A stretch of DNA of 64,000 bases, from NCBI GenBank assembly GCA_936440205.1, contig OW387138.1:34181541-34245540 (forward strand), given 5' to 3'. Numbering within the stretch: the stretch's first letter is position 1; each line of letters begins with the position of its first letter. The stretch comes from Lepidonotus clava (Eukaryota; Annelida; Polychaeta; Phyllodocida; Polynoidae). A program made the translations under genes and the position numbers. Under the pieces are notes generated by a model. It worked only from the letters and a program-made list of their open reading frames with translations, was not told the DNA's origin and made no database searches. Positions 28,401 to 40,400 of the stretch are shown here, piece by piece.

Positions 28401-31400
28401 TAGGGTTAGTGGAATTGTGTCCCTTATATGAATGCCTCCTTTTAATTAGTATCGTAACTTTATTTTAATTCATCTTTTAGTTACGAAGGATTGCATTTAG
28501 GTGATACATGGCCAGCCCTATGCATCCCTGTCTGTTGACGGTCTGTTTTCTGCTATTTCGCGGGAGTCCTTTCGCTGGACATTCCTTAAATTATAGTGAG
28601 GTTTTTGTTGAAGGGTACGTTTACCCGACGAGTAAACGGAAGAAACCTTCTCAACGTTGAGAGGTCGTTCTTTTATTGAATCCACCGTATCGCTACGGGA
28701 CCCATCCGGTGCCGAGTTCTTACGTGGTCGCCCGCGTTTGCGTGGGGCCCTGCCTGTCTCCTTGGGGGTCCTAGGGAGCAATAGTGGATCGTGGGTAGTG
28801 TTCTTTCTAGGCATCTCCCCAGAGATTTCAGGCGTTTCAGGCGGTGGAGGGTCTCGGGAGGCTGTACTGGTCGCTCTTCCCGACGGATGCTGATCAGCAG
28901 TTAACTCGCTTCCTCCGGGCTCCTTGCTGGTACCCTCCGGAAGCGAGTGAGAGCGCAATAGATTGGTCCTTTTACCAATTAGTTCCTTTTTATTCCCAAA
29001 TTCGCGACTATCCGTGCGAACGTTTTCTTTACACTCGGCTGGTACATTTGTTTCCCCAGCATGTGTGGTAATGTCATTCGGAGGCGTAACTGTATCGTTA
29101 CCTGTAACGTCCTCGTGAACGTTTTCACGATCATTTGTTTGCTGGCTTGTTACCAATGACTCTCCGCCGGCTTTCGGTGAGTCTCCCTCGTCACGGGACC
29201 CACCAGCAACAGGTATACGTTCCTCTGTTACTGGGTCTTCCTGGGCTTGGTTCGACTGCTGGTCAGACTTATCTTGAAGCACATATTCTGGAGCGACTGG
29301 CTTGTTTTGTACGGGATTCCAGGGCACGTAAGCACGTTTGAGCTTCGATACATTGACTAAGTGAGGAATTTCCCTTCCATCTGCTAATGAGGTTAATCGA
29401 ACTACATGATCCCCTTTCACTTCTTCTATCCTAAAGGGTCCCCGATACCTATTTGAAAATTTAGAGACTCTATTCCCTGCACATAAGGGATCGTACATAT
29501 AAACTAAGTCTCCTGCGTAAAGGACAGCGGGGTTTGCTCTCTCATCGATACGAGCCCTCAACTCACTTTCATATTTCTCAACAATATCTTCAGCCATATG
29601 TCTAAATAAGGCGATGTTATCCTTTATTTCTAAGAATGCCTCATTATCATTAAGTCATATGGGAATTTCATTGTGTTCAGGCATTCCCATGCTCACCGGG
29701 TCTCGTCCATACAGTAATGTGTACGGCGCGAAGCCCGAGCGCACACTGACTGTTGAACGCAACGTCCACAGAGTGATCGGTATCAGGTCTGGCCATGTAG
29801 TATGGTCGTCCGACACATAGCAAGCCATAATGTCCTCAAGGCTTTTGTGCATCCTTTCTACTCTAGCGTTTCCTGTCGGCATCCGGCCGGTAGTGAACAT
29901 TTGCGTACACCCGACACGACGCGTGACTTCTTTAAAGAAATCAGACAAAAACGTAGCACCCCTATCAGAATGTAGTCTCTCAATCCTACCATACCTGCAC
30001 ACCAGCTCTTGTAGGAACACCTTAGCCGCTGTCGCTGCTGTGGAGTCCTTGGTGGGAAAGGCCTCTGGCCAACCCGTGAGCAAATCTATAAACGTCATTA
30101 TGTACCTGGAGCCATCCTTAGCGCGTTTAATAGGGCCAATAAAGTCACATTGTAACCATTGCCAAGGATATCTAGGCCTATCCCAAGATTTTGCTAGTGC
30201 TTTAAAGTGCGGTGCTCTTTTCCGCAGAGCACATACTCGACACGATTTAATATATTCGGCTATGTCCTTATGCATACCAATCCAATGAAATTTAGATGTA
30301 ACTTTCTGTGTTAGGGCCTCTGTACCTATATGACCGCCTGCCAAAATACTATCATGCAGTAGTTTTAAAATTCGTTCAATGAGGCACGGGGGTACCATGA
30401 TTCTTGGGGTCAATTTGGTATTCTTCGGTTTATGTTTCCCATGGGGTATCGTGAATTTACATAGGATCCCAGGTGGTACCAGCCCCAACGTTTCCGCTCG
30501 GGCTACTATAACACTCACCTTGTCCGGATCCTCTGGGAGTTTATCATTTCGTATGTATTCGATCAACGCTCTACAGTCCTCATCTTTTGCTTGTTGAGCA
30601 ATAAAGATTGAGAGATCTATATCAGTTTGGACAGGGTAAACCGCCATCAATTCATAGTCACTATTACTGGTGAGTCTTCTACTGTTGAGGCTAGCCGACA
30701 AGAGCTCACAACCCACTTCTGGTTCGAACTCCTTGTGGGATTCAGTGATCTCGTCTTTTTCTTCCTCGTCTGGTTGGACTCTTGATAAGTAATCGGGCAA
30801 GAAATGCGTTGCCCCTGGCTCGTGTTTTATATCAAAATCAAAGTCACTCAGAGCCAACGCCCATCTCTTCAATCGAGAAGATGGTGCCTTGTAAGCGTTC
30901 TGTAGCAGTGGTATCAAGGGCTTGTGGTCCGTAATGATAGTAACCTTAGCGCCTTGTAACATATCTTCATAGTTTTTTAATGCTTTTACCACTGCAAGCG
31001 CTTCTTTCTCGGTAACTGTGTAGTTCAATTCAGCTTCTCTAAGTGCCGTTCCCCAAAACGCTATAGGTCGGTACATCCCTTCTCGTAGGTGGCATATAGC
31101 AGCACTACACGCTGTGTCTGACGCGTCCGTCAACACATAGAAATGTCCGCTGATTTCTGGATGTATCAGTAGGGGAGGAGTCGTTAAACGCTCCTTTATA
31201 GCCTGAAAAGCTTTCTCGCATTCTTCTGTCCATTCAAAGATGTTTTTTATTTTCAACAACTGATTCAGAGGGATACTGGGGGATGCAAAATTAGGAACAA
31301 ATGCCCTATAATAGTTGCAAAGACCCAGAAATGATTTGACTGTTTTAACATTGTGTGGTCGGCGGAACGCTTTCACTCTTTCCACTATCTGTGGCTGTGT

Positions 31401-34400
31401 CCGCAAGCCCTCGGCGTTGACTCTATGACCGAGGAAATTTATTTCAGCGCGGCACCACTCACACTTGGACGGCTTCAATTTCAGCCCCGCGCGCTGTAGT
31501 GCCTGTAGTACTAGTTCTACGCTATGTAGGTGTTCTTCGAACGTAGAATCGTATACGATCACGTCGTCCAGGTATGCCAAGCATACTCTTGGAACCAACC
31601 CTTTCAAAGCTATGGCCATAACCCTAGTAAATTGCCAAGGAGCCCCGACTAGCCCGAAAGGCACCCTCTTATAGTGGTACACTCCCATGGGTGTCTCGAA
31701 GGCAGTGTATTTCCGCGATGCGGGTTCTATAACACATTGATGGTAACCACTCAGCAAATCTAGGGCCGACCAAATGGTCGGTCGTTTGTAGGCCATGTAT
31801 AGAAACAATGATCGAGCCGTGGGCATTGGGAATTTATCTTTAAACGTTATCATATTTAACATCCTAAAATCTGTACAGAGACGTGGTTTTCCGTCCTTTT
31901 TCTGTACTACCACCAAGGGGCTGCGCCAGGCAGACTCACTAGGTTCGATCACTCTTAGTTCTATCAGTTGTTTTCGCTTGATCCTTTTGGTCTTTCCTTA
32001 TGTCATCAGACATAGTGGAGTGCAACCTGAGTTAGGATCCTTTCCAGCCCTAGTGGCTCACTCTGCTTCCCAGAATGTTCTTTTCAAACCTGATGTTTTC
32101 TGATCACAGAGAGCATGGCTCAACCATAACCTACACTAATTCAAGAAATGATGTCTTGAATAGGCATGTTTAGCTTTACCATGGCCTGACTGTACATTGA
32201 GCCGTCTCTTTACCGTTATGTCGAGGCAAGGCCGGGAAAGGAAATCCTCGAGGCATCAGAGACAACCGGCCAGCGACCCAGTCGATAGCGATTACCAGTT
32301 CCCGGGGTAAACCCGGTCGGTCACCGACGGTCTGATCCAGGTGAATCTTGCCAACCCACGCTGAACTTTGACCGTTTTCACTGGCCTTGCCTGTTCACTT
32401 CTGAGTGATGTTACTACTGACAGAAGCTTAGGTGAGGTCTGTCGACCCCGTACCACGCACATACCACTTACCGGTGGGAAACTGGTAAAAAGTCCGGCAG
32501 CCCGATATGCGCGCCGACTAGACGGTACCACAGTAGGATGTCCATTCATCCTTCGTTAGTCACGGGGGTATTCAGTTGTTGACCAAACACTCCCCTGCAC
32601 TATATTGATGAAATTTAATGTGACCCCGGACTCTCGCGAGCCCACTGCCGCCTGTTGCAAGCTACCCGTCGAGGAGCTCATCCCTCTTGGTAACTTGCTC
32701 ATCAATGATATCCATCTTTTGAGGCGAATACCGGTACGGCTGTGATGAGATTATCCCCGCCTTACTATCAATTTTAATATCCATAGGGGCAATCTCACAT
32801 TGACCTAACTCCGCCATCGAGAAGGCCAGACTACCTCTATTTCGTCTAAGCATTTTATTAAACATTTGCTTTTGGTCCCCACTGAGGCACGACTCCGATA
32901 GGTCTATACGGTCAATGTCGTCCTGCTCGTGAGACGCGGTCTTCCGCGAATGATTCTCACCCGTCACAACGCTCCCTTCGAGGGTTTCTATGGCAAAGCC
33001 AACAATGCCCTTCGGGGTTCCCGTTCTAATCAATTTCTGTTTATTAATAAATTCTGGTATCTGTTTTCGATGGTTAAAAGGGATTCGGCCCATTTCGCAA
33101 AAACCCAATACATCTGTAGGTAGCACATACAACGGTCTTTCTAGCGGATTCAAAATCTTCATCCACCATTGTCTACCACATTGATTTTCTCCCGCTTCTA
33201 CCACTACTGGTGCGGTTACCGATGGGGCACAAAAAACAGCGTTATTGTGGGTGACTGGGTGCTTCTTCCAGATGGTGACTGGTATTATTTGTTCAGTGTG
33301 TGGTTTAACTTCTACTTTATCTAGACTAAATATCGGGTGTCCACAAAAAACATCCAAGTGGGGCCCCGGCAACGACAGGTCCGACAGGTTACGGCCAATC
33401 ACCATGTCATGACAAAGGGATTCCACCACATGGAAATCGTAAAACACTCTAGAATCTCTAATTTTAATCTCGAGCCTTACTGTCTCTAATATGATCTGAA
33501 CGGTATTATTAGCTAAATTAACCTCCTTTTCTACTACAGGAACGATGTCGTGTATTGCCGACCTGGCTATAGTCTTTCTAAATTGACCTGAAATGAAGCA
33601 ATCACTAGCTCCTGTATCTACCAATGCTCTGACCGTTTGATTTCCTACCTTTACCTCAAGCAAGATAGGTCCATTTCCTCTATCAATTTTCTCTGGTCCG
33701 TCCGTCAGATAAAGTTCTAACTTTATTGGCGTGGCGGACCTGATGACCAGTTTCCCGGCTTAGTATTACCCCATTTCTTGCCCGGGCTAAGCGCTCTAAA
33801 TTTATCCAGGAGAGCTTCTTCCCTCAGCTCCTGGATTTTACCCCTCAACCACAAGCAATTATCTGTGCTATGTGATCTTGATTCGTGTACTGCGCAATAT
33901 CCGCTTCGCAACGAAAACGGCTGTCCGCGCATTCTTCTATCCCCCACGTTTCCAAAATGAAACGGATTACCTAAAGGCGAGCCCATAGGTTGATCGTATG
34001 CTGCGGAGGACTCTGCCTCCTCTCGATCGTCATCAAATGTTACCCTACGAGTCTCTCTACCCGCTGGGCTTTCAGATCTAAGATCTGGTGCAGAGCTGGA
34101 TGAGTAGCGACGGCTCGGTCTACCTTTCTGCGGCTCGGGGCCACATCTACCAGTACTTTGCTTCTCTTCAGTTCCTAAATCTTTTATTCTTTCTCCTTCC
34201 TTTCTATCATCTTATTTCCAACTCCTAGATTGATTAAGAGCAGCTAACAGGTTATCAAACTTACTTACTAACATTCTCTCTTCTTCCGCAATTTCCTCTA
34301 CACTACGTGGTGAGGTGTCCTGTGTCTGTATGTTAGCTAGGGACACCTTCAATCCTCCTTTCTTACCCCTTTCTAAAGACTCCAAACGAGTGGCAGCTTG

Positions 34401-37400
34401 CACTGCCACGTCGAAAGGTGTCTGGGTTTAGTATCGCTACCTGTTTGGCTATAGTTGGTAACAAGCCGTCTATGAATACTGCTAATATTACACTTTCCTC
34501 AATACCTGTTCTAAACTGTTGCTGTCTCAAACCTCCAGCGAACTCAATCACCGACTGATCTGACGTTTGTTTCATGTTAACGATATCTTTGTATCGTTGC
34601 CACGAAGGACGTCTGTCTCCGAAGATAGCTACCATAGCTTCCTTCAGGTGATCCGGCGAGTCTCTCTTATTCGGCGAAAGAGTATTCACCCAATCGCGTG
34701 CCCTATCCTTAAGACCATGCAAGGTCATCGCTAATGCTTTATCCTGGTCCCATCCATAGATCTTTGACATATTTTCCAACTCACTAAAATACTGGTCCAC
34801 CCTTTCATTTGGTTTTCCCGAAAACTCTGGGAGTTTTAAGCTAGGTCCCCCTCTATCTGCCATTCTGAATAGCTGTCTAGCTACACCTCCAGTATCTGTA
34901 TTTTCTTCTTCTTCGTGCTCGTGCTCGTGCTCGTCTTCTGACGATTCTGGTTCAGGTGGGGTTCGAGTCAAGTCTTTCTCTACAGTCCCGTGTTTTTTCT
35001 TTGTGTGTTTTACCTCACTAATACCACCTTTCCCGATTTGTGGAAAATGTCTTCCTATGGGCGTGGAAGTTGCGCCCACGGCGGCGGGAGTAGAGGTGGT
35101 CGGCAAGGATGCCCCACTGACTTGCTCGGTTCGTATTCTATCACGATTTTGAGGTGTCGGTTTTACCGTGTGCGAGCGGTTTTCCTCTAGTATCGTGGAG
35201 GTTAGCTCATCCTCCGACTCACTGGCCACTGAGTACTGGAGTAGGGTTGAGTTGTTGGAGTGTTCTGCAGTTTCCTCCTGTAACTCTCGAGATTCCTGTC
35301 GTAGCGATCTCCCGGCTCTCAGCCTCAACGGAGACGCAAACGGAGATCCCAATTCCCGTTCAGAGCGGGAGCGATTTGTGTCGCTCCTTGTCCCTCTAGG
35401 TGATGTTGGACTTTGTACTTTCTTAAGCAAAAGAGGTTGAGCGAAGAAGTCTTTGTCTTCCTCCAATTCTCCTCTTATTCCAATCTTATACGGTATATAT
35501 GATCCCTTATTTCTTGACTGATGTTTCTCCGGCCAATTGGGTTCGGCACCCCCGGTGGCGCCCAGTGGCTGATCAGACCACCATGCGTCCCCCTCGGAGT
35601 CCGTGTCGCTGAGCGTAGGCTCGGCTCCCTTGGGCGGTCCAATTCCAGGCCGTAGGCCGGCACTCATGTAGGCGAGAGTTTCTACCCTACCTTCAGATTG
35701 TTCTTTTTCGGGATTTTCTCCACCAATTGAGCTGGGTGGTTATATATTTTAATGTTCCTTTATTTATTGGGGAGTATCACTATTAAAGTTCGTACTGGTT
35801 CACACCTAGTACTGATTCGTTTATTCATTATTCGACTGCATGGTATTATATCGTTGATCGAAGATCTTTTGCTTGCTTGAGACGTTAATAAAGATGTTGT
35901 GCTACATTAATGGGGAGTTCTTAGTAATTATTCGTTGAAGTAGCTAGCCTTCTCCAGACAGATGTTATCCTGGATCATAATTCAATTCCGAGTGGTAGAG
36001 ATTCTAAGTAAAGGGGCTCAATCCTATACAAAGAACACACGCTTGGCAAGAGGTCAGTTTATTACAATCATCATAATATTCCGAAGGTACAAGTATACAG
36101 TTCTCCATCCATACAGTTCTTTCTTTCATTTCACAAGTCAAACACATCAGTAACAATCCAACCAGGTATAGCTTTGGTCAAGCTTCCCCTTTCACAAGGT
36201 ATATACGCTCTTACACTGTTGAGAGAGTCACCTCCCGTCTACCTATGACGAGGACCATTGGTAGGATCTCCGTCACTTCCAACACGCAGTCCGTAAGGCT
36301 AAGCCTAAGCCGTCCCAATCCTTACTATCACCTGTTCGTAATGGTTTCTACCATCTTAACACTACCCGCAGGATCCGTATGTAAGACTATTGCTCCATGT
36401 GTTCTGTTCGAACTCTATCTTGGTCTGCTCGTCTATCTCAAGTCTCATACCGCTTATATAGCGACAGCCAAAAGGCTTGTCGCTATGCTCATTTACACTA
36501 TTACTTAATAAAGTCTTACTTATCTTTCATACTGCACATTCTTACTCACATAAGCTAGTTCTATTTCTAGCTATCATATAAACTAATGTTGACGACGAGG
36601 CCTGCTGTCCTTAATATCTTTTAGCTAGGTGTTTCAATCCATAGCGTACCCTTACAGGTCTCCATCGTCATTCGTCGCACCTGTGCGTACCTGCAGGACA
36701 TGCCTTAGCCCGGCTGCAGTCCCTACGCCTGGGGACTTTGCCACTCTGCACATACTCTAACTATGCCACTAAACGATGTCGCCATCTGGCGTTTAGCACA
36801 CGTATCAGCGTTACAAGTTCCACTATAATATTCTTGCCAATACAAACGGGTTTACAATATTTTATTATATACTATTCTAGTTTTTCTTGCACTGTACCTC
36901 AGTGCAAACATACAGAGTTTCAGTTACACTGGTATGTTACAAATTACACCCACTTTCCTTCTGTGGGAAATTTTATGTTTTTATTATCTAACATTAATAA
37001 AGTTTCCTTTGTCACCAAAATTGCTGTGTGCTTCTGGCACTGCCAGGTGCATTCCAAGGTATTGGGAATTGATTTTAAAGTTAAGTTGGCTGGACATGGT
37101 ATCAGTTCTCATGTCATTCGTTCCGAGGTATTGGGATTAGATTTTAAAGTTAAGTTGGCTGGACTTGGCACTGGTTCCCCTGTCAGGACCACAATGAACT
37201 GCACTGCTTGTGGGTTACTTCACCTTGCTCCTGGATGATCAATTGCAAACCTATGAGAAGGTAGAGACCATATCCCTTCACTTTTACAGAAGCAGGTGTT
37301 CTTTAATGTGAATAATCCCAGACAGGGCCACACATACAACAGCTGGTGGTCCTCTAGAACTGAACTGGTGCAGGTGTTCTTTTTTTTAGGTAAGGACATT

Positions 37401-40400
37401 CCTGCACTTTTTGCCAAGCAGGTTTAAACTGTCATTTCATTGGTTGAAGGCCAATGGAGTAGAGGATGGCACCTTTTCATTGGTTTAATTTTAAAGTTAA
37501 TTTAAACATTGTAAGTTTAGAATATAAATATTTATGCTAATTGTGTTACCCCTTTAGGTAAACTTAACCTTTCATAGAATTACAGGTAGAATATATTACT
37601 GTGAGAGACTAACAGTAACTTGTCTTACCAAAACGTAGTGTAATATATCAGACTGAAAGTGGTCCAAGTGAGGTCAATGTGTAATCTGATATATTTTTTT
37701 TTAATAATTTCTTTTATTCAAACAGACTTTTAAATAAGGAAACATACTATTTTCTCAATTTCTCTTCAAATTTGGTTTTCTCTGCCACTAGGGGTTAACA
37801 TCCTTGAAAAATCATATCGACTATGATAATAGGGGGAACCCATTATGCACTGACCATGTGGTTTATTTAATTTGCTTCCCTGTTGGTGTCTGGGTTCATT
37901 AATTAAGGAGTGCTGTTTGCCCATCCTGTCATCCTCGTTTCATAGATATGATTCCCAAAGACTGACCAATTCAAAACAAATTTCTGAAAAGTTGGAATTC
38001 ATCCTAACTTATTTGCCATGAAAATGACCCTGGCTGTTAGCACGGCGAAAAACATCACTCACTCACTCATATTGACTCATGTCTATGTGAGCTAACCATT
38101 ACTTTTTATGAGTTGGATTGAAGATTCATTCATCATACACAGATAATTGATATGTATATTTTCAATACTTTTTCTTGTGTTTTTGTCAACGAAATAAGAC
38201 CAAATTTACTTTTCATTTTAGCTTGAGCGTGGAGTTTCAAACCGTCTGCACTGAGAACTACTACCTCATCCATGATGAATGTCCGAAGTACTGCAAGGCA
38301 CGAAATGACCAGACCGGTCATTACATTTGCTCTGAAGAGGGAGATATTGTGTGCCGGCAAGGTAATTATTGCTCATTTTATAGTTAGTAAAGTTGACAAA
38401 ATTTGCACGCAAAGATTGTTATTCTTCAGGATATTGAGTCAAGAAGCACCTTGCCATTAGGAGGTTCTTACTAAAAATACAAGAAATTAGTTGTTCAGGC
38501 TTATTGATTGAAATTCTAGCTAAACTTGAGAGTTACCATGTCAACCATTTTAGTGAAATCAAACATATAATATTTCACACCAATGTCTTGGTAACCAAAA
38601 TCCAGTAACATTATAAATGAACAGCTAGATTTCTAATCATGTATTTGTTATTAATGTTGTTCATTTATCACTTGATTTTCTCTATTAGGCTGGATCGACC
38701 CTCAGACAAACTGCACTACAGCAGAAGTGAGCTGCCTAACAAAACAGTGTAAAAACAGGGGTATGTGTGTGGGAGGCCGCTTTGAGTTCAAGTGCAACTG
38801 TACCCTAGGGTTTACAGGCGAGTATTTAACCAAGCCTATTTGAATTTGTATTTGAATTTCCCGAAGGTAGAGCTGTATATCCACTTCATATGAATAATAT
38901 CTTCACGTGGTCAGATACAGAATACCAGAAAGGGGTGGAAGGTCCACTTATAGGCTAATGTAAAGGTCATGAGCATCACTGTGCTATCATGTATAGGTAT
39001 GGTAAAGCTGGTAAAGATGCATGCCACATTAATGTTATAAGACTATCTTAGAAATCAGAGGGAAGTGAAATTTAATAACACAGAGTTGGCTATACCTCCT
39101 TTTTTATTAATGATAACTTGGAGGTTGTGAATGTGTTTACAGAGGGTGGGGAAGCAATTGTCTGCATAGATCTAATCATCCCCTTTAAATCTATCATTGC
39201 TTGTTTATTGGTTTGAACCACTAGACTCTGTGGTTCTGGATGGCATCACCTCAGTAGCCAATGTGTTGGCGGAAGATTATCTAATATTGTTTTTGTTATT
39301 TTGGTCATTGCTTATGGAATAATTCATAGCAAATAGGAAAAAAAAAGGAAAAAGAACAGAAAAGAGGAGGTTTGAGGGCACAGCCCCCAATTTCTAACCA
39401 ATATTTGTGGTAGGGTGATCAACCAGCAGCGCACCACTGCGCTACCAGAACACCCTCTCAGTCATTTACTTTCTCTCCATCCTTATAGGTGATGACTGTT
39501 CGGAGGACGTTAATGAGTGTGCTCAGGGTAACGGAGCACTTGGCATCTGTGACAAGGACAACACAGAGCGCTGTGAAAACCTGTATGGCTCATACACATG
39601 CCACTGTAAGCCTGGCTTCTTCAAGAACCAGTGCCAGTTTGTACAAGCTGATTTTGAGCCGAATGCAGCACCTGCAGGCCAAACAGGTGGCACTACTGTG
39701 AGTAAATATGTCCTTTTAAACCAGAGAGTAAAATGTATAAGTGCAATCTATGGCAGTTTAGGTTTCACTGAGACAAAATCTTGAATGTGCTGAATACCGA
39801 AACGGTAACAAAAGTCCTTCTTTATTGAAATTGCCATTTGATATATGCATGTAAATATATATCATTTATATGTAAGCAAATAGGGTAAATTAACTTGTAT
39901 TGTATGGACCAGCGTCAGTTTGTACAAGCTGATTTCAAGACCAATAAAGCAAGTCAAACAAGTGGACCTACTATGAGTAAAGTTATTCTTTTTAAACCAG
40001 AGAGAAAAATGTATAAGCGCATTCCTTGAAATTTGGGGTTCAACTGGGACAAATTTTTGAATGTGAAGGCCCGTAGCCAGCTTTTCTGAAAGGGGGGTTC
40101 GTTTTTTGAGTAGCAGTATGTTTTCTTTCCAGGGGGGGTTCGTTTTTTGAAAAAATACTTATTTTTTGGATTAAGTTTCATATTTTACATTAAAGTTAAA
40201 CAAAAAAATCCTCCAAGGGGGGGTTTGTACGAACCCCCGAACCCCCCTGGCTACGGGCCTGATGTGTGACTGAAACGGTACCAAAAGTCAATCTTTATTA
40301 AAGTTGCCATATCAATAAATACATATGAATATATAATTTTATACTCATGATTTGTATCTTATTGTGGAAGCGTGTATAGAGCGGCAATTGTATTTTGCTT

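Larger units (their letters stand above)
16775..36906 (-). mobile_element. Ty3/gypsy errantivirus-type LTR element with F-type env (fossil, 20.1 kb)
   Basis: The LTRs are 1179 bp, start TG and end CA. The element is flanked by AACA (16771-16774 and 36907-36910), a 4 bp target duplication. Parts in transcription order on minus: right LTR, a TGG-starting primer-binding-site candidate two bases inside it, gag, protease, RT-RNase H-integrase, integrase tail, a small accessory ORF, F-type env, 3' noncoding DNA, left LTR. A separate block of plus-strand ORFs lies between env and pol. Both ends are present, but the coding regions are broken, with roughly half a dozen or more breaks. A hand count gives about 15 differences over the LTR pair (about 1.3%), which points to a fairly recent insertion, perhaps a few million years at usual animal rates. 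Two foldback transposons later inserted near its left end. It lies antisense in intron 4 of the Delta-like gene. Confidence 0.85.
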
